Below are positions 10,737 through 22,185 of a stretch of 64,000 bases of DNA, piece after piece. Each line of letters starts with the position of its first letter. Within the stretch, counting starts at the first letter, position 1. Source of the stretch: Nemania diffusa. Lineage: Eukaryota > Ascomycota > Sordariomycetes > Xylariales > Xylariaceae. The stretch is taken from positions 2,738,501-2,802,500 of the forward strand of contig JBBPUQ010000008.1 in NCBI GenBank assembly GCA_038501195.1, written 5' to 3'. The notes under the pieces were generated by a model, which worked only from the letters and a program-made list of their open reading frames with translations, was not told where the DNA came from and did no database searches. Position numbers and translations under genes: made by a program.

Positions 10737-11278
10737 CAATTAACTACTTCTTGCAGGTCCCCCGCAGACTAGTCACAGCCGGATAGCCGAAATGGGCGTA
10801 CTTCGCGAGCTGAGATATCTTTACATACAATCCTGGCTAGTTTATATGATTTAAAAGTAGCAAGGATATAGTTAAGTTAAAAAATGGTTAAATTATAGCA
10901 CTCTTTAACATATATGTTATACCCTGTGTTCTACTGTACTAAAATAAAACCCAACTAAAAGCCCTAGTTAGTGTCCCTTTCGACTCTTAGATGCAGCCTT
11001 CTTTGATTTGTGTTTCTCTACCAGCTCCGTGCTCATGTGTTTTCTAGGACCCACGTATTCTCGTCCTCCGGGCGGCCTATTCAGCGAATACGGTAATCGA
11101 CTTTTCTATGCCGCTTCCGGGTCGCTAATGCCCCAAGGCTAAATCCTGTATACCTATTTTCAAAGATTTTAACTAAGTTAGAATTAATATCTTTTCTATA
11201 AACCCACCAACAGCTTTTTTCTTTTTTCCATGTTAATAAGTTACAGTCAACTTCGTGGTATTTATCGACATCCATAGG
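10737..11278. other. Repeat-rich flank without genes
   Basis: AT-rich with short open frames only (for example 11081-11275 on the minus strand, a Lys/Trp-rich 64-residue frame of unknown origin). It may belong with the adjacent zinc-finger fragments. Confidence 0.35.
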
Positions 11279-11756
11279 CTAAGGGTCTTCGAAAGCAAGG
11301 CTTAGATCAGTTTCTGCCTCTTGGATATCTTCTATTAGGTGTGTCAGATCTTGGCTATCACGTAGGGCCGGATTAACAAGTTCTACTGGAAGAAATAGCG
11401 TATAAGAATCTGTTTGGGTTTCACAAACATAATATAAGTCTGCTGATGTTTGTGCTTCTTTCAAGTAACTATAGTATACCAAGAGTCTGTTTGGATTCGT
11501 CGCCTAATTTATACAAGCTTTCGGATACGGGGAAGTCTGAAAATTCACTAGTGGCCGTGGTCAACCCGGGACTTGAGGTTACGCATACGGATACGCTTGA
11601 TGTGGCCGGAATACCTTCTCGTTTGCAGGCTGGGCAAGCAAAAGGAGCTCCGAACTCTATGCGGTGGTATCGATCCATATGTCGCGTCAAGCCGCTCGTC
11701 GCGGTACGCATATAACCGCATATAATGCAGAATAGTGCCGAAGCGTCGTGGAAGAT
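11279..11756 (-). pseudogene. Zinc-finger protein fragment split by a frame change
   Basis: On the minus strand, 11756-11469 reads ALFCIICGYMRTATSGLTRH, then MDRYHRIEFGAPFACPACKR. This is a C2H2-like finger (C-x2-C...H-x4-H) followed by CPAC, a pattern common in fungal transposon-associated or FluG-type zinc-finger open frames. That frame stops at 11469, while a second frame (11482-11279) continues with an acidic, protein-like stretch ending LSLAFEDP. The shift at about 11470-11482 could be a small intron or a frameshift. A TAG lies just 5' of the first block, which may mark a splice acceptor. No start was found. I regard it as a probable mobile-element relic. Confidence 0.35.
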
Positions 11757-11892
11757 CTAGAAGTGCCATCGCCACTCCCACAAGCCTCCTAAAATAACCC
11801 CCGTAGATGTCAATCGGCTGCAGTCGGAACAGTCCACGGGCCACTGAACATTGCCAGAGTTGATATGAATGTTCAAATGGCTACATTTAGAT

Positions 11893-11950
11893 GGCCGTGG
11901 CCAGTCCTCTAGAGTGCGTAGTGTGTATGTTGCACGCTTCGTTTCAGTAG
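11893..11950 (+). repeat. Dispersed repeat, copy 1
   Basis: About 57 bp (for example CCAGTCCTCTAGAGTGCGTA) recurs at 26648-26706. The second copy differs mostly by G-to-A and C-to-T changes. Copy 1 lies between zinc-finger fragments and a gene-free stretch. Confidence 0.75.
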
Positions 11951-13302
11951 TAAAAGTGTACGAAAAAGTTATGCCTACTAGAGTTTAAAGCGAGGAAGAA
12001 AAAAAGGGGGAAGGAGCGAGAATTTATGGGCTACAGCGGTAACTCTGGGTCAGAGAGGGCACTCTCTCGCATCAGAAATACAAAACGCCCACCATGGATA
12101 GCAGGACGCCTCAACCCGGGCGCCTCGAGCCACGGTGGAGCCAACAAGATCAGGGGAGGGCGTAAAGGAACGGCGAATAAAGGTGTTGGTCAAGTAAGAC
12201 AGTATCACTCAGAGTCGAATCTGCCCCGGCTGTTCGTTCCGTATTCTTTTAAAACGGTTCTCTGGGCAGGGTCATGCGCCGAGGCCAAAACGGAGCAGCG
12301 GGTGGCTAACGGGCAAAACCCGCCCGTATGGCGGACCGGGTTTTAGTCAGTAGAGACGCCCGCACCGGTGTTGGCCATATTACTTTGTAGGGTATAATTC
12401 TTCCAGCACCATTTTACATGCTTCCTTATCGATCATATGTTAGGTAGTTTGAAATGCTGAGGAGCTTTGGGAACCTTAGAGAGACCAATATTCTACCTAA
12501 TTACCTACGTACACGGATAGTTACTGCCGGTTTATGTATCTTATATTTACTCAAGTACTTAGGTAGGTACATGTTCATAGGCAGGCAGTTACCCAAGCTG
12601 AGCAGATAACGGACGTGGCTACCAAAGTATAAGGTAACTCAGGCAACTGGAATACTGGAAGTTGAACCACTCGCGACCCACTGGGGGTGATTGCCTCCGG
12701 CTCATTGTGTTTATGCTCCATTTTAGGTAATGCATTTATTCAACTTTCATTGAACTTTCCATGTGTCGGCTGCATAACCCTAGCCAAATAATAACGAAGC
12801 TTAAACAATAAGAACAACAACAACAACAACAATAACAACGCCCATAGCAACAGCAACAGACACGAGCTAAGGATACGGTTGGTTTCTAGTGCATTCGCAA
12901 ATTAGATATATTTTACATACGGACCTCTTCTCATAACTGTAGCAACCCAAACTACCTCCGACTCTTACCCGGAGTTTTCTATACTGCTACAAAAGTTCTC
13001 GCTCCCTTCATCGTTGCCATGAGTACCCCAGGACATCTTCATATCTTTCTCCACCGCCTGATAGATGAGTTCAGTAGCTGGTCATCCAGAAAACCACAGA
13101 TCGCCAGAAAATTCATCATCAACCAGATCGTTTGGATTAACGCCATACTGTGGAAAGCAACCTTGAAGTCGCTTTCAGATCTTGTCAGACTTCACATTAC
13201 AACAGCTACAGTAAATTTCAGGCTGTTTTACATCGTCGCTAAACTCTTCGCTGTCTACTGCCTTTTATTTGCATCACAGGTCATTGTCTTCATCTCCTCT
13301 CG
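11951..13302. other. Intergenic with AAC microsatellite
   Basis: No gene is supported. An (AAC)n tract lies at about 12811-12838, and TAGGTA-type palindromic motifs lie at about 12488-12575. The 12026-12346 open frame has no recognisable content. An open frame from ATG 13019 overlaps the next gene in another frame. Confidence 0.45.
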
Positions 13303-14850
13303 ATGCCTCAGCGCGGAGAAGCCGAAGGCGAACGGGGTACCCGTAAAAAGGGCGGTAGTAAAAAGAGAGGTGGTGAAAAGGATGGAGGAAAGACGGGAAG
13401 AGGCTTCTCAAGTGCAATCCCCGCCATCTCCAACTACTTGTCTCGAGGTAGTCGTGCTTTGAGGACACACGACACAGACCATATTGTGTCAGACCACCCT
13501 ACGCGAAACGTTCCGACGCAGCCTACCCCTTTCACGCCTTCTCGCGGCTTACAGGATCTCTCTGCACCGACATCAACTCAAAAAGCCACTGCCGGCTTCT
13601 CTACAGATTGCCCTTTGCCAGGCCACCCTACCAATGCTCCTTCTGCCACCACAAATTCAACCACCATGAATCATCTCAGACCCCTAACCAGTCACCCGGT
13701 GAACCAGAATTCGCCTTTCCCTTCTTCTCAGTCGTATGGCCTTATGGTCACTTCTAAGATGGACCGACCACTATTCAAATCCTCGCATACGTATAGCAAC
13801 ATTCCTCTGCCAGTTAAACAATACCGACGGCCCTCGCCTAAGACATCGGCAGCAACAACTCATACTAATGAGAGAACTTTGTATGACCGGAATGCAGAGA
13901 ATATCCCACCTATTGCTTCAACGACAAGCACATCTACATGCCCAACTCCAAGGCTGGTCCCTAAACCAGTATCTCCCAAGAAGCAGGCGCAGGCGCGTCC
14001 TGGTATACCGAAATCGCGAACGTTCAATGTGTTTTCCAACTTGACAGCTTCATTGTCTCGCACATCATTAGGTCAACTCACTAGTAACCATTCAAGGCAC
14101 ACCTCAGTCTCATCTAAGGGCACGGATCACAAAGATCCCCCGCTATACATGAGCTCACAGTCGGCATCATCCACGTCGTCCCAAGCACTTTCGAACCCAC
14201 CAGTCGAGACGAAAAACCCCAGGCAAATCCACACGGCCCAGAGCTCGGCGTATTGGACCGGTCGCTTCCTGTCGCTGCAGGACCGTTTCCAGTCCGAAAC
14301 GCTGATGCCCGAGAACCTCGACATGCTCGTCCACGCTCACGCCGAGCGCTCCTTGATCCCCGTGGCGCAGCCCAGTCTAGGATCGTCGGCAACTATGAGT
14401 TGCATCACACCAGCCGCCAAGCCCACCCGGAAGCCCACACGCGTGGCTACCACGTCCACGAGCCCCCAGAAGCTCCAAGATCACCAGAAACCATCAGCAC
14501 CACCGACGCGGCAGCAAAGGGCTGGGACCGAAACGGGCCCTAAGCTCCCGCCCTCGACGACCACAGTCGCTCCGGCTCAGCCGTCGTATGAAGCGGTGGC
14601 GGCACTGCTCGTCGACGAGGACAACCGCGCCCGACGCATCTTCCTCCACCTGGGTACGCTGTGCACAACAAGCGAGGCACATGCGAGCCTCTGGCAGTGG
14701 CAGCAGGCGTACGCGCGCAGTGTGCAAAAAGAGAGCCTCCTGCCTGAGGGCGGCACAATGAAAGACAAGGCCAGAGAGCTGTCATGGGTTAATCGGCTGC
14801 TCCCCGGGAGCGGCAACTCCTTATTTAAGAAAGGCAATCCTGGGCCGTAG
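13303..14850 (+). CDS. Disordered hypothetical protein
   Basis: A 515-residue protein whose family I cannot name. Residues 1-35 are very basic (KKGGSKKRGGEKDGGK), and residues 40-310 are Ser/Thr/Pro-rich and probably disordered. A short ordered block, SSAYWTGRFLSLQDRFQSET, lies near residues 314-333. A second ordered block, ARRIFLHLGTLCTTSEAHAS, begins near 443 and runs into WQWQQAYARSVQKESLLPEG. Such WTGRF...LQDRF blocks occur in conserved hypothetical proteins of related fungi, to my recollection. The start is uncertain: an in-frame TAA lies at about 13240, so the ATG at 13303 is the first possible one. However, an overlapping frame (13019-13462) with apolar segments could contribute a spliced 5' exon. 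Codon use in the 3' half is GC-rich, as in real genes. Confidence 0.65.
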   Translation: MPQRGEAEGERGTRKKGGSKKRGGEKDGGKTGRGFSSAIPAISNYLSRGSRALRTHDTDHIVSDHPTRNVPTQPTPFTPSRGLQDLSAPTSTQKATAGFSTDCPLPGHPTNAPSATTNSTTMNHLRPLTSHPVNQNSPFPSSQSYGLMVTSKMDRPLFKSSHTYSNIPLPVKQYRRPSPKTSAATTHTNERTLYDRNAENIPPIASTTSTSTCPTPRLVPKPVSPKKQAQARPGIPKSRTFNVFSNLTASLSRTSLGQLTSNHSRHTSVSSKGTDHKDPPLYMSSQSASSTSSQALSNPPVETKNPRQIHTAQSSAYWTGRFLSLQDRFQSETLMPENLDMLVHAHAERSLIPVAQPSLGSSATMSCITPAAKPTRKPTRVATTSTSPQKLQDHQKPSAPPTRQQRAGTETGPKLPPSTTTVAPAQPSYEAVAALLVDEDNRARRIFLHLGTLCTTSEAHASLWQWQQAYARSVQKESLLPEGGTMKDKARELSWVNRLLPGSGNSLFKKGNPGP

Positions 14851-15482
14851 CCCAGAGTCGATCCATAACTACACCGGCCTTCTGAGGGCAGTTTAGAAGC
14901 TTCAGATATACTTGTAGACGCGGGCTTGTTACCTTTATCGCTGGTTAAGGGTATTAAGATACAACGGGCATTAAAATTGGCATGGGATAATGGAGCAAGA
15001 ACACGGAGGCGAGATTAGCTGCATGATTAGGATAATGCCTAGAATATAGCTTGAGATGGGGAAATGACCCAGCTAACGCGGACTGATTTCTTATATCGGG
15101 CCAGAGAGTAGTGTGTATGAGTAGTTCGTAGTCAGTCATAAGTCAATACTATGGAAGATTCACGAAGTCAACTAAGGGTGATTTGATTAAGTCTTCTATT
15201 TTACTCCTTGTGATTGCTCTCCTGTTCTTATGGTATCTTGTCTAAAGTGCAGTTAACGGGCCTTGTTTTACAAAGCCAAGGCTACCCACCCAGAGAGACC
15301 CTTTTCCGAAACGCCAATCTATTAATTTCGCTAAACCTGTTGTTCATTCTCCACGATCCCTTGATGGGACGGTGGCCATTATGATGTATGTGTAGTTTGT
15401 TACTGTATAGTAGTGGTAGACGGGAACTGGAAGGGATGGAGACATCCACCCAGTCCATGAATACGCGACGCCCTTCTCTCCA
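14851..15482. other. Convergent intergenic, 632 bp
   Basis: The shared 3' flank of the disordered-protein gene and the Tfb2 gene. Nothing further is recognised. Confidence 0.6.
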
Positions 15483-17086
15483 TCACTTGGACTCGTTGGC
15501 TTTCTTTCGCGTTCGCATAAAATCCTTAATCTGATCTACCTTAGAGGCGAAGAACATTCCCTTGCGGTCGTTACGCCAGGCGACGACTCCAATGTCATTA
15601 GCAAAGTTGCAAATTTCGTTGTACTCTTTGTAGTCGTCAAAGTCTTTGAAGAGGAAGCCTGCGGTAGTAAGCATGCGCTCCGTATCGAGCTGCCAGAGGC
15701 GGATCTGGTCGACGACGACGGGTGGTAGGACAGGCTTCTGGGTCGAGGCCGCGACTCTGTGCATCTGCTCGTGAGCGTGCGTTGCTAGGTACGAAATAAT
15801 CTGGTCTGAAGTGATGCCCATATCGACGGCGCGGCGGATCGATGCCCGCGTCAAGACGCCCGACACAAGTCCCTTGAAGCGGTACTTCAGGTCGACGAAG
15901 AGGGCTACGATGGCGATCTGTAAGGGCGAGTTCACGTATGCGTACACACGGAAATTCGTTTCGAGGATGATAGCACTCTTATCTTGGTCCGAGTCCCCCG
16001 CCCCAGCGCCGCTGGCACTGCCTTGGGCTGAGGAGGTCAGGTTTCCTGCTGCCGCTGCAGCGAAGAAGGTGTGTACACTACGAAGTCTTGTTTCTCTATT
16101 CACCAACGTGGTCGCGAGGCTGGTGGGAAAGAACTGTCGTGTATTGTTCTGCGGTATATACACGAGGCCGAAGTCCACGAGGTTCGGCAACATGTTACGC
16201 CGGGCCTCCGTCAGCGCATCCGTGTCGTATGCCCGCCCCAGCTCTAGCGAGGCGAGTAGAAAGAAGAAGCACAGCATATCGACGCTGTCGAGGCCTTCAC
16301 GCAAGGCCTCTTCAGCCCCCTTGACCGATGCGGCCGCATCGGCGGATTCTAGCCAGAGTAGAAGGAGGGTCCACACTTGCGCATTCGCTTCTTGTAAGAG
16401 AAATGTGAATCCCGTCTGTGTAATGCTAATGCCGCTACCACCCCGTCGCTCAACAAGATGGCCCCTAATCATTAGGTCTTTGACGGACTGCCTAGGCCCG
16501 CCAGAGCCACGATCCCCCGGCCCGCCATTAAACCCTACGGAGTTAACCACGAAATGTAGAATCTCGTCCCATTTCTTCTGTGCGTAGCGGTCTAGGAAAT
16601 CTAAATCTATCTCGCTGGGGATGGGCTGCGTGGAAGGCACGCCGAAAGAGTTATGGTTGCCACCCCCTTCAAGGACTAGTCGTAAGCTGTTGCGGAAGTT
16701 GGGTGTCAGGGCTATGATAGACGTGGTGTCTCGCTGCAGGATGTGGAGGGATCGTAGAATCGAAACGGCCTGGTCTTTCTCTCGCTTGTGGCTTGGTTTG
16801 ACCCAGGTATCGAGGTCGGAGACGAGGAATGGTGTCGGCACGTACAAGATGCCCATGACGATTGTCTTTGCTATTGAAGGCAGACCATCAGCATGGCTTG
16901 CGTGCAGTTTGTGGGGGCTTCAAATCATTTGTTGGCTGCGTGGACATTGAGCGAACTCTTACCCAGGTTCGGGAGCATGCCCCGGAAGATGGCAAAGACA
17001 GTAGAGGGCTGCTGGTATAATCTTCTAAAGGTCGTCCCTGGCTGCTGCTCTAAGTACTCGGACAGTGATTTTGCGTGAGTCGACAT
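15483..17086 (-). CDS. TFB2: TFIIH core subunit Tfb2 (p52)
   Basis: A subunit of the general transcription and nucleotide-excision-repair factor TFIIH. It binds and stimulates the XPB/Ssl2 helicase and pairs with Tfb5. Two exons on the minus strand, 17086-16963 and 16870-15483, join in phase 1 across a 92-nt intron and give 503 residues, close to the yeast protein. The junction restores FRGMLPNLAKTIVMGILYVP, a conserved Tfb2 segment. Other hallmarks are SEYLEQQPGTTFRRLYQQPS at the N-terminus, DLMIRGHLVERR, LPNLVDFGLVYIPQ, ETNFRVYAYVNSPLQIAIVA, and RRAVDMGITSDQIISYLATH in the helicase-binding part. The C-terminal Tfb5-binding region has LWQLDTERM and KEYNEICNFANDIGVVAW. A Gly/Ala/Ser-rich insertion (about residues 320-333) is a species-level loop. 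Confidence 0.97.
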
Positions 17087-19088
17087 GGCGAGAGAGTGTT
17101 GTCGAAGCAGCCACTGCGAGAGTGGATTGTGAGGTGAGGAGGTCGGAGCATCAATTTATGAAAGGTATCGACCCCCAAGGGCATTAATAAAGACAAAATC
17201 GATGAGAAACCCGGCTTCTTGATCACCTGGTGATTGAAACAAGGTTTGTTGGGTGCTCAAGCGATTCCGGGATTGTGATTTAAAATAAAAAAAACCTTGT
17301 ATGAATTGGATTGTCTACAGCTGTATAGTAGGTACTGTGTATGATGATGTCGAGGATTTGGAGGATCGCGATAAAGATAAAGATGCCTGCCTTGTGATGG
17401 GTATTTCTTTCCTGTACGTGAGACCCCTGCAGTTTTAGCGTAGGAACCCCAAGGTGTTGGGGAGGGGCTATCTACATAGCTCCAAAGAGCAGGCTGAAGG
17501 TAGGTCACCCCTGGTAACCCCTACAGAGTAGGTACTTACACCCTAGATAAATGATCTCACGTAGCCCCACTGGTTTACAACTTGATTTTTTCAACAACGC
17601 TGATATATATTCGATAGCTCTTCTAATTACACATCGAATAAGCTTGGTTGTATTAAAATAGGTGTAGTTCTTAAATCTATATAGTGCGTGCATAACATGC
17701 AAGTATATGCTATTATATATTAAAACAGTACGTGTGCCATCTTTAAAATGCATGGGAAACCGGCACTTAAAGGGATAGCGTGGCGTAAAGTATTTGCGGC
17801 GTCGCGTACCTCAGCTTATTCTTATCCCCACGATCACCCCGCAGTGTTTCTTCAGCTTACGCATACCATAGAACCAATGCACTTATTGCCACGCTATTTT
17901 TCTAATCATGACATACAGAGTACACGGATATTATATTTATGCCCATTTAGGCTTCTGGTTGTGAATTTTAGTTATCCTTCATTGTTCAGATTCATTAGAA
18001 AGCAAAATTAGGGGATACATACAAAAATACAACTCTAACCGAACATCTTTCGTGCATAGATAAAATGAACCTAGTCACCCCAGCTAGATCTTGGTATCTA
18101 TCGAGACGTTTTGCACATAATACACTAATTACTGAAGAATCCTGGCTCGTTAAACCGTAATACACTAGAGCGATTCAAGATCATACTCAGGGCAGATTCA
18201 GATTTTATAATATAAATCTTCAAAGGTTTCTGGAATACTTATCGCGCTGGATTCCGTTGCGCCTTGCGGGAGAGATCGGATCTTCTAGTAGTGGATGTGT
18301 GACGGAGGAAAAACGACGCCATAAATACTCCTGAAGTATTGACGGTATATAGTACGTACTGGTACGCGACAGGATGAAGAAAGGGTTTAGCTCGTACGAT
18401 TGCACATCAGAATATACCCGGTATCGGGATTCCCAGAGCCTAACCTAATTTGGGTCACAGATAGCAACAGTTGCATAAAACTTCTAGGTACTTACCTAGG
18501 TAGGTAGGGGTAGTCTACGTAGAGCAAGACATAAAAGAGACGGAGATTCAGAGCTCAGTACTTAAGCCGGTTTCGGGAAGTCTATGCGGCAAAGTCCCCG
18601 CAATAACCGGTTGATGCGTCCGGGCGGGGCTCCGAAGGACAAGGGAGCTTATGAGTACCCTATCCACGCCCTATGAGTTGCTTAGCTCCCCACCCCACAG
18701 GGCACAGGGCCACCAGCTGCTCCCTATGATCCCCCTGCACTTATCAATGAGGGGCAAGATACCAAGATTAGGCCTGGGGCACCAAGGAGATCTAGTGTAG
18801 TATGCGATCCAAGTAGGGTGTTCTTATCATGTTGGCATTGCATAATCTGAAGAATAATTGGTCGTTTACTAGGGTGCGATACAGTCCTCACCATAGTGGT
18901 TGTGCCGGTATGAGGACGGCTACGTTAGGCCCAGCTGACACGAACGCGCTTATGGGCTGATGTTAGTAGTTTTCTCTCCGTGAAAAAGTGTATATAACTG
19001 CCGACCCTAGACTTCTTCGTCGTGTTCTTGCTCATGTGATAGCATCTCACTCAGCTTATAATTTGTCTAGCTCGTATCTCGAATCAAC
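17087..19088. other. Intergenic, about 2 kb
   Basis: No gene is supported. It contains the presumed divergent promoters of the Tfb2 and copper amine oxidase genes, AT-rich stretches (17560-17740, 17880-18060) and a palindromic TACCTAGGTAGGTA motif at about 18493-18508. Confidence 0.5.
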
Positions 19089-21573
19089 ATGGTTGCTGCA
19101 TCATCAGATCTCCCTCCCCACCCGCTGGACCCCCTTTCCCAGGTGGAGATTCAGTCCGCGGTCGATCTTGTAAAGAAGGCGCATGGGGAGCTCTTCTTCA
19201 ATGTCGTCTCTCTTCATGAGCCACGCAAGCAGGAGATGACCAAGTGGCTCGAGGATCCCTCTGCTCCTCGGCCAGCCAGAATTGCGGATGTTGTGGTTAT
19301 TGCCCCTGGGGGCAAAGTCTACGATGCATTAGTAGATCTTGCAACAAGCACGATTACAAAATGGGAGTTACTAGATGGGTTGCAGCCGATTGTATATACC
19401 CCTTCCACCCCTGCTCCATCAAAATGTTACTGACTAGCCTAGATTACGATGGAGGAGTTAACGGCAGTCGAGCATGTCTGTCGTAAAGACCCAAAGGTCA
19501 TCGAGCAATGCGAGATTAGTGGCATTGCTAGAGAGGATATGGACAAGGTCTACTGCGACCCGTGGACCATTGGCTTTGATGAGAGACACGGCAACAAGGT
19601 CCGTCTCCAGCAGGCTTTAATGTATTACCGGCCCAACGTGGACGACTGCCAGTACCAATATCCTCTAGACTTTTGCCCTATATACGATGGGGAGAAGAAA
19701 CAGGTTATTTATATTGATATTCCAAAAGTCAGGAGACCACTCAGCAAGGCGCCGCCTATTAACTATCACCCTGCTGCCGTCGCAAAAGCCGGGGGTTACC
19801 GTAATAATCTGAAACCAATCAATATCACACAGCCAGAGGGTGTGTCATTCACCGTGACGGGCAGAGAGGTCGAGTGGCAGAATTGGAAATTTCATATTGG
19901 ATTCAACTATAGAGAAGGTATCGTCCTTAACAACATCGTGTTCAATGACAAGGGCAACGTGCGCCCGATCTTTTATCGGTTATCCCTCGCCGAAATGGTA
20001 GTACCATAGTAAGTTCACTCCTTTATGCATAGCAATTAATTTTTGATGCAATACTGACTTCATGGCAGCGGAAACCCTGAGCATCCTCACCAGCGAAAAC
20101 ATGCATTCGATCTCGGGGAATATGGCGCTGGGTACATGACAAACAGTTTGGCTCTAGGTTGCGACTGCAAGGGTTCAATTCACTACCTCGATGCCGAATT
20201 CCCTACTCGATCAGGTAGTGTTCGAACAATTAAGAATGCTAGTGAGTGTCGTCTGTATCTTCAATTAAGGTATTATTACCCTATCCAAAAACCATGTGCT
20301 AAGGTTGGATATCGCAGTCTGCATTCACGAGGAAGATGCCGGGATCTTGTTCAAGCACACTGATTTCCGCGACGAATCGGTCATCGTGACAAGGGCAAGA
20401 AAGTTGATAGTCCAGCAAATCTTCACTGCAGCGAACTATGAATATGCCATTCAAGTAAGTCTCGTCAACCTTGTTTTGTCGATATAGTGCTGACTCCAGA
20501 CAGTGGATTTTTCACGTAAGAAATTCTAGCTTAATAAAATTTTAATTAGATAGGATATTGATTGACTTTAATTATAGCAAGACGGAACTATTCAACCCGA
20601 AATTAAACTTACTGGCATCTTGAATACATATGCTATGGATCCCGATGAGGATACCAAGGGGTGGGGAACTCAGGTCTACCCAGGTACGCCAGTCTGAGCC
20701 AAGCTACCCTACACTTGCCCCTGAATTTTAGTAGCTAATCACATTATATAGGGGTCAATGCTCACAATCACCAGCATCTCTTCTGTCTACGTATCGACGC
20801 TAATGTAGACGGGCCTAACAATACGGTATTCATGACTGATGCCGTTGCTTCTGAAGCTCCAGTTGGTAGTCCGGAGAACTACTACGGCAATGCCTTCTTT
20901 GCCAAGAGAACCAAATTCTCTATCGTCGGCGAGTCAGCCACCGACTACGATGGCTCTACAAGCCGAACTTGGGACATCTGCAACACGAATAAGTTGCATC
21001 CCTATAGTAAGAAGCCCTCGAGCTACAAGCTCGTCAGCCGCGAGGTTGCCAAGCTACTCCCCAAGGAGGGATCCCTAGTGTGGAAACGCGCTGGGTTTGC
21101 CAGACATACCGTCCACGTCACCAAATGTGAGCATGCATATTCCGCCCCGATAATCTTTTCCCGCATCCTTTCCTAACTATCAAACAGACAGAGACGACGA
21201 GCTCTGGCCGGCTGGCCGCCACGTGCCTCAGACAACAGGCGAGCCGTCACTCGGCCTGCCCGAGTGGATGGGCGACGGCAGCGAGTCCATCGACAATACA
21301 GATATCGTGCTATGGCACACCTTCGGAGTAACGCATATCCCAGCGCCCGAGGATTTCCCCGTGATGCCGGTCGAGCCGATCACACTGCTCTTGCGACCGC
21401 GCAACTTCTTTTCTAATAACCCCGTGATGGATGTCCCTCCCAGCTTCTGTAGTACACCTAGTCAGATTGCGGCTAATGGCGCGGGAATTACTGATGCAAC
21501 GGACAAGTTGAGCAAACTTGCCTTTACTAATGGGAATGGCTGCTGCGTCAACGGGACGAACGGGGAAACTTGA
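19089..21573 (+). CDS. Copper amine oxidase (TPQ-dependent), eight exons
   Basis: It oxidises primary amines to aldehydes with release of H2O2 and ammonia, supplying nitrogen; fungal members are often peroxisomal or cytosolic. Exons are 19089-19391, 19443-20008, 20069-20241, 20318-20454, 20504-20515, 20578-20683, 20752-21126 and 21188-21573. All join in phase to give 685 residues, a normal length. The topaquinone precursor is Tyr388 in AANYEYAIQW. The catalytic base is Asp304 in AFDLGEYGAG. Copper ligands are His439 and His441 in HNHQHLF and His607 in FGVTHIPAPEDFPVMP. Exon 5 is a 12-nt microexon encoding WIFH, needed to link EYAIQ to QDGTIQPEIK. No signal peptide is seen, and the C-terminus (CCVNGTNGET) lacks an obvious peroxisomal SKL. 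Confidence 0.96.
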
Positions 21574-22185
21574 TTGAGGAAGGAGGCATGCCGGGAATTT
21601 ATATCATTAATAAACTATTGTGACAGGGCGTGTAGTCAAGCCACAAAATCGCGCAAACTTTGCAGAGCGCTTCATACCCTCTTAGCTAGAGAATTCAATT
21701 ATTCAACTATAGTTTTGATTATGCGTGCTCCTAGATGTTTTCTTAGTTTCTTTCTGGCCTGGAGGCTTCCTAGGCAGTGGTCTTTGCACGTCCCGTTTTA
21801 CTATTAATCATTATAACCGTACGTTTTAAAACCCTTACACTTATAACTTGTTATCAATTTTGTAACATGATTTTAAAAGGGAATCATCATCGTCAAAATG
21901 GCCATAGTTCTTAATTCAGTGTTAGTGTCAGTCATTAGTTTGCCGACCCAAACAGCCTATTACAGCTCTTGATGGTACACAAAGCTCTTCCACTGACCAG
22001 CCATCAGCGATACACTATTGCCTGTCAGCTACATATCCTACTATGTGTCTATCATCGCACGTTCCTAAATATTCTAGCAATTTCTCTACTAATGAACTTA
22101 AGATCAATTGCATCCCTCGTCTTAATGGCGCGGAATGAGGTTAATAGCTAAAAGCCCTCCTTAACGATCTGTCCAGCTCGTAATT
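21574..22185. other. Convergent intergenic, 612 bp
   Basis: The shared 3' flank of the amine oxidase and DUF1996 genes. It contains one copy of a short dispersed repeat (21745-21780). Confidence 0.6.
21745..21780 (+). repeat. Short dispersed repeat, copy A
   Basis: The segment AGTTTCTTTCTGGCCTGGAG followed by GCTTCCTAGGCAG has a related copy on the minus strand at about 53157-53193. The second copy carries G-to-A and C-to-T substitutions. Confidence 0.55.

Noticed and set aside
15811..16587. 258-codon plus-strand frame
   Set aside because: Antisense to the Tfb2 gene, which is clearly the real one.
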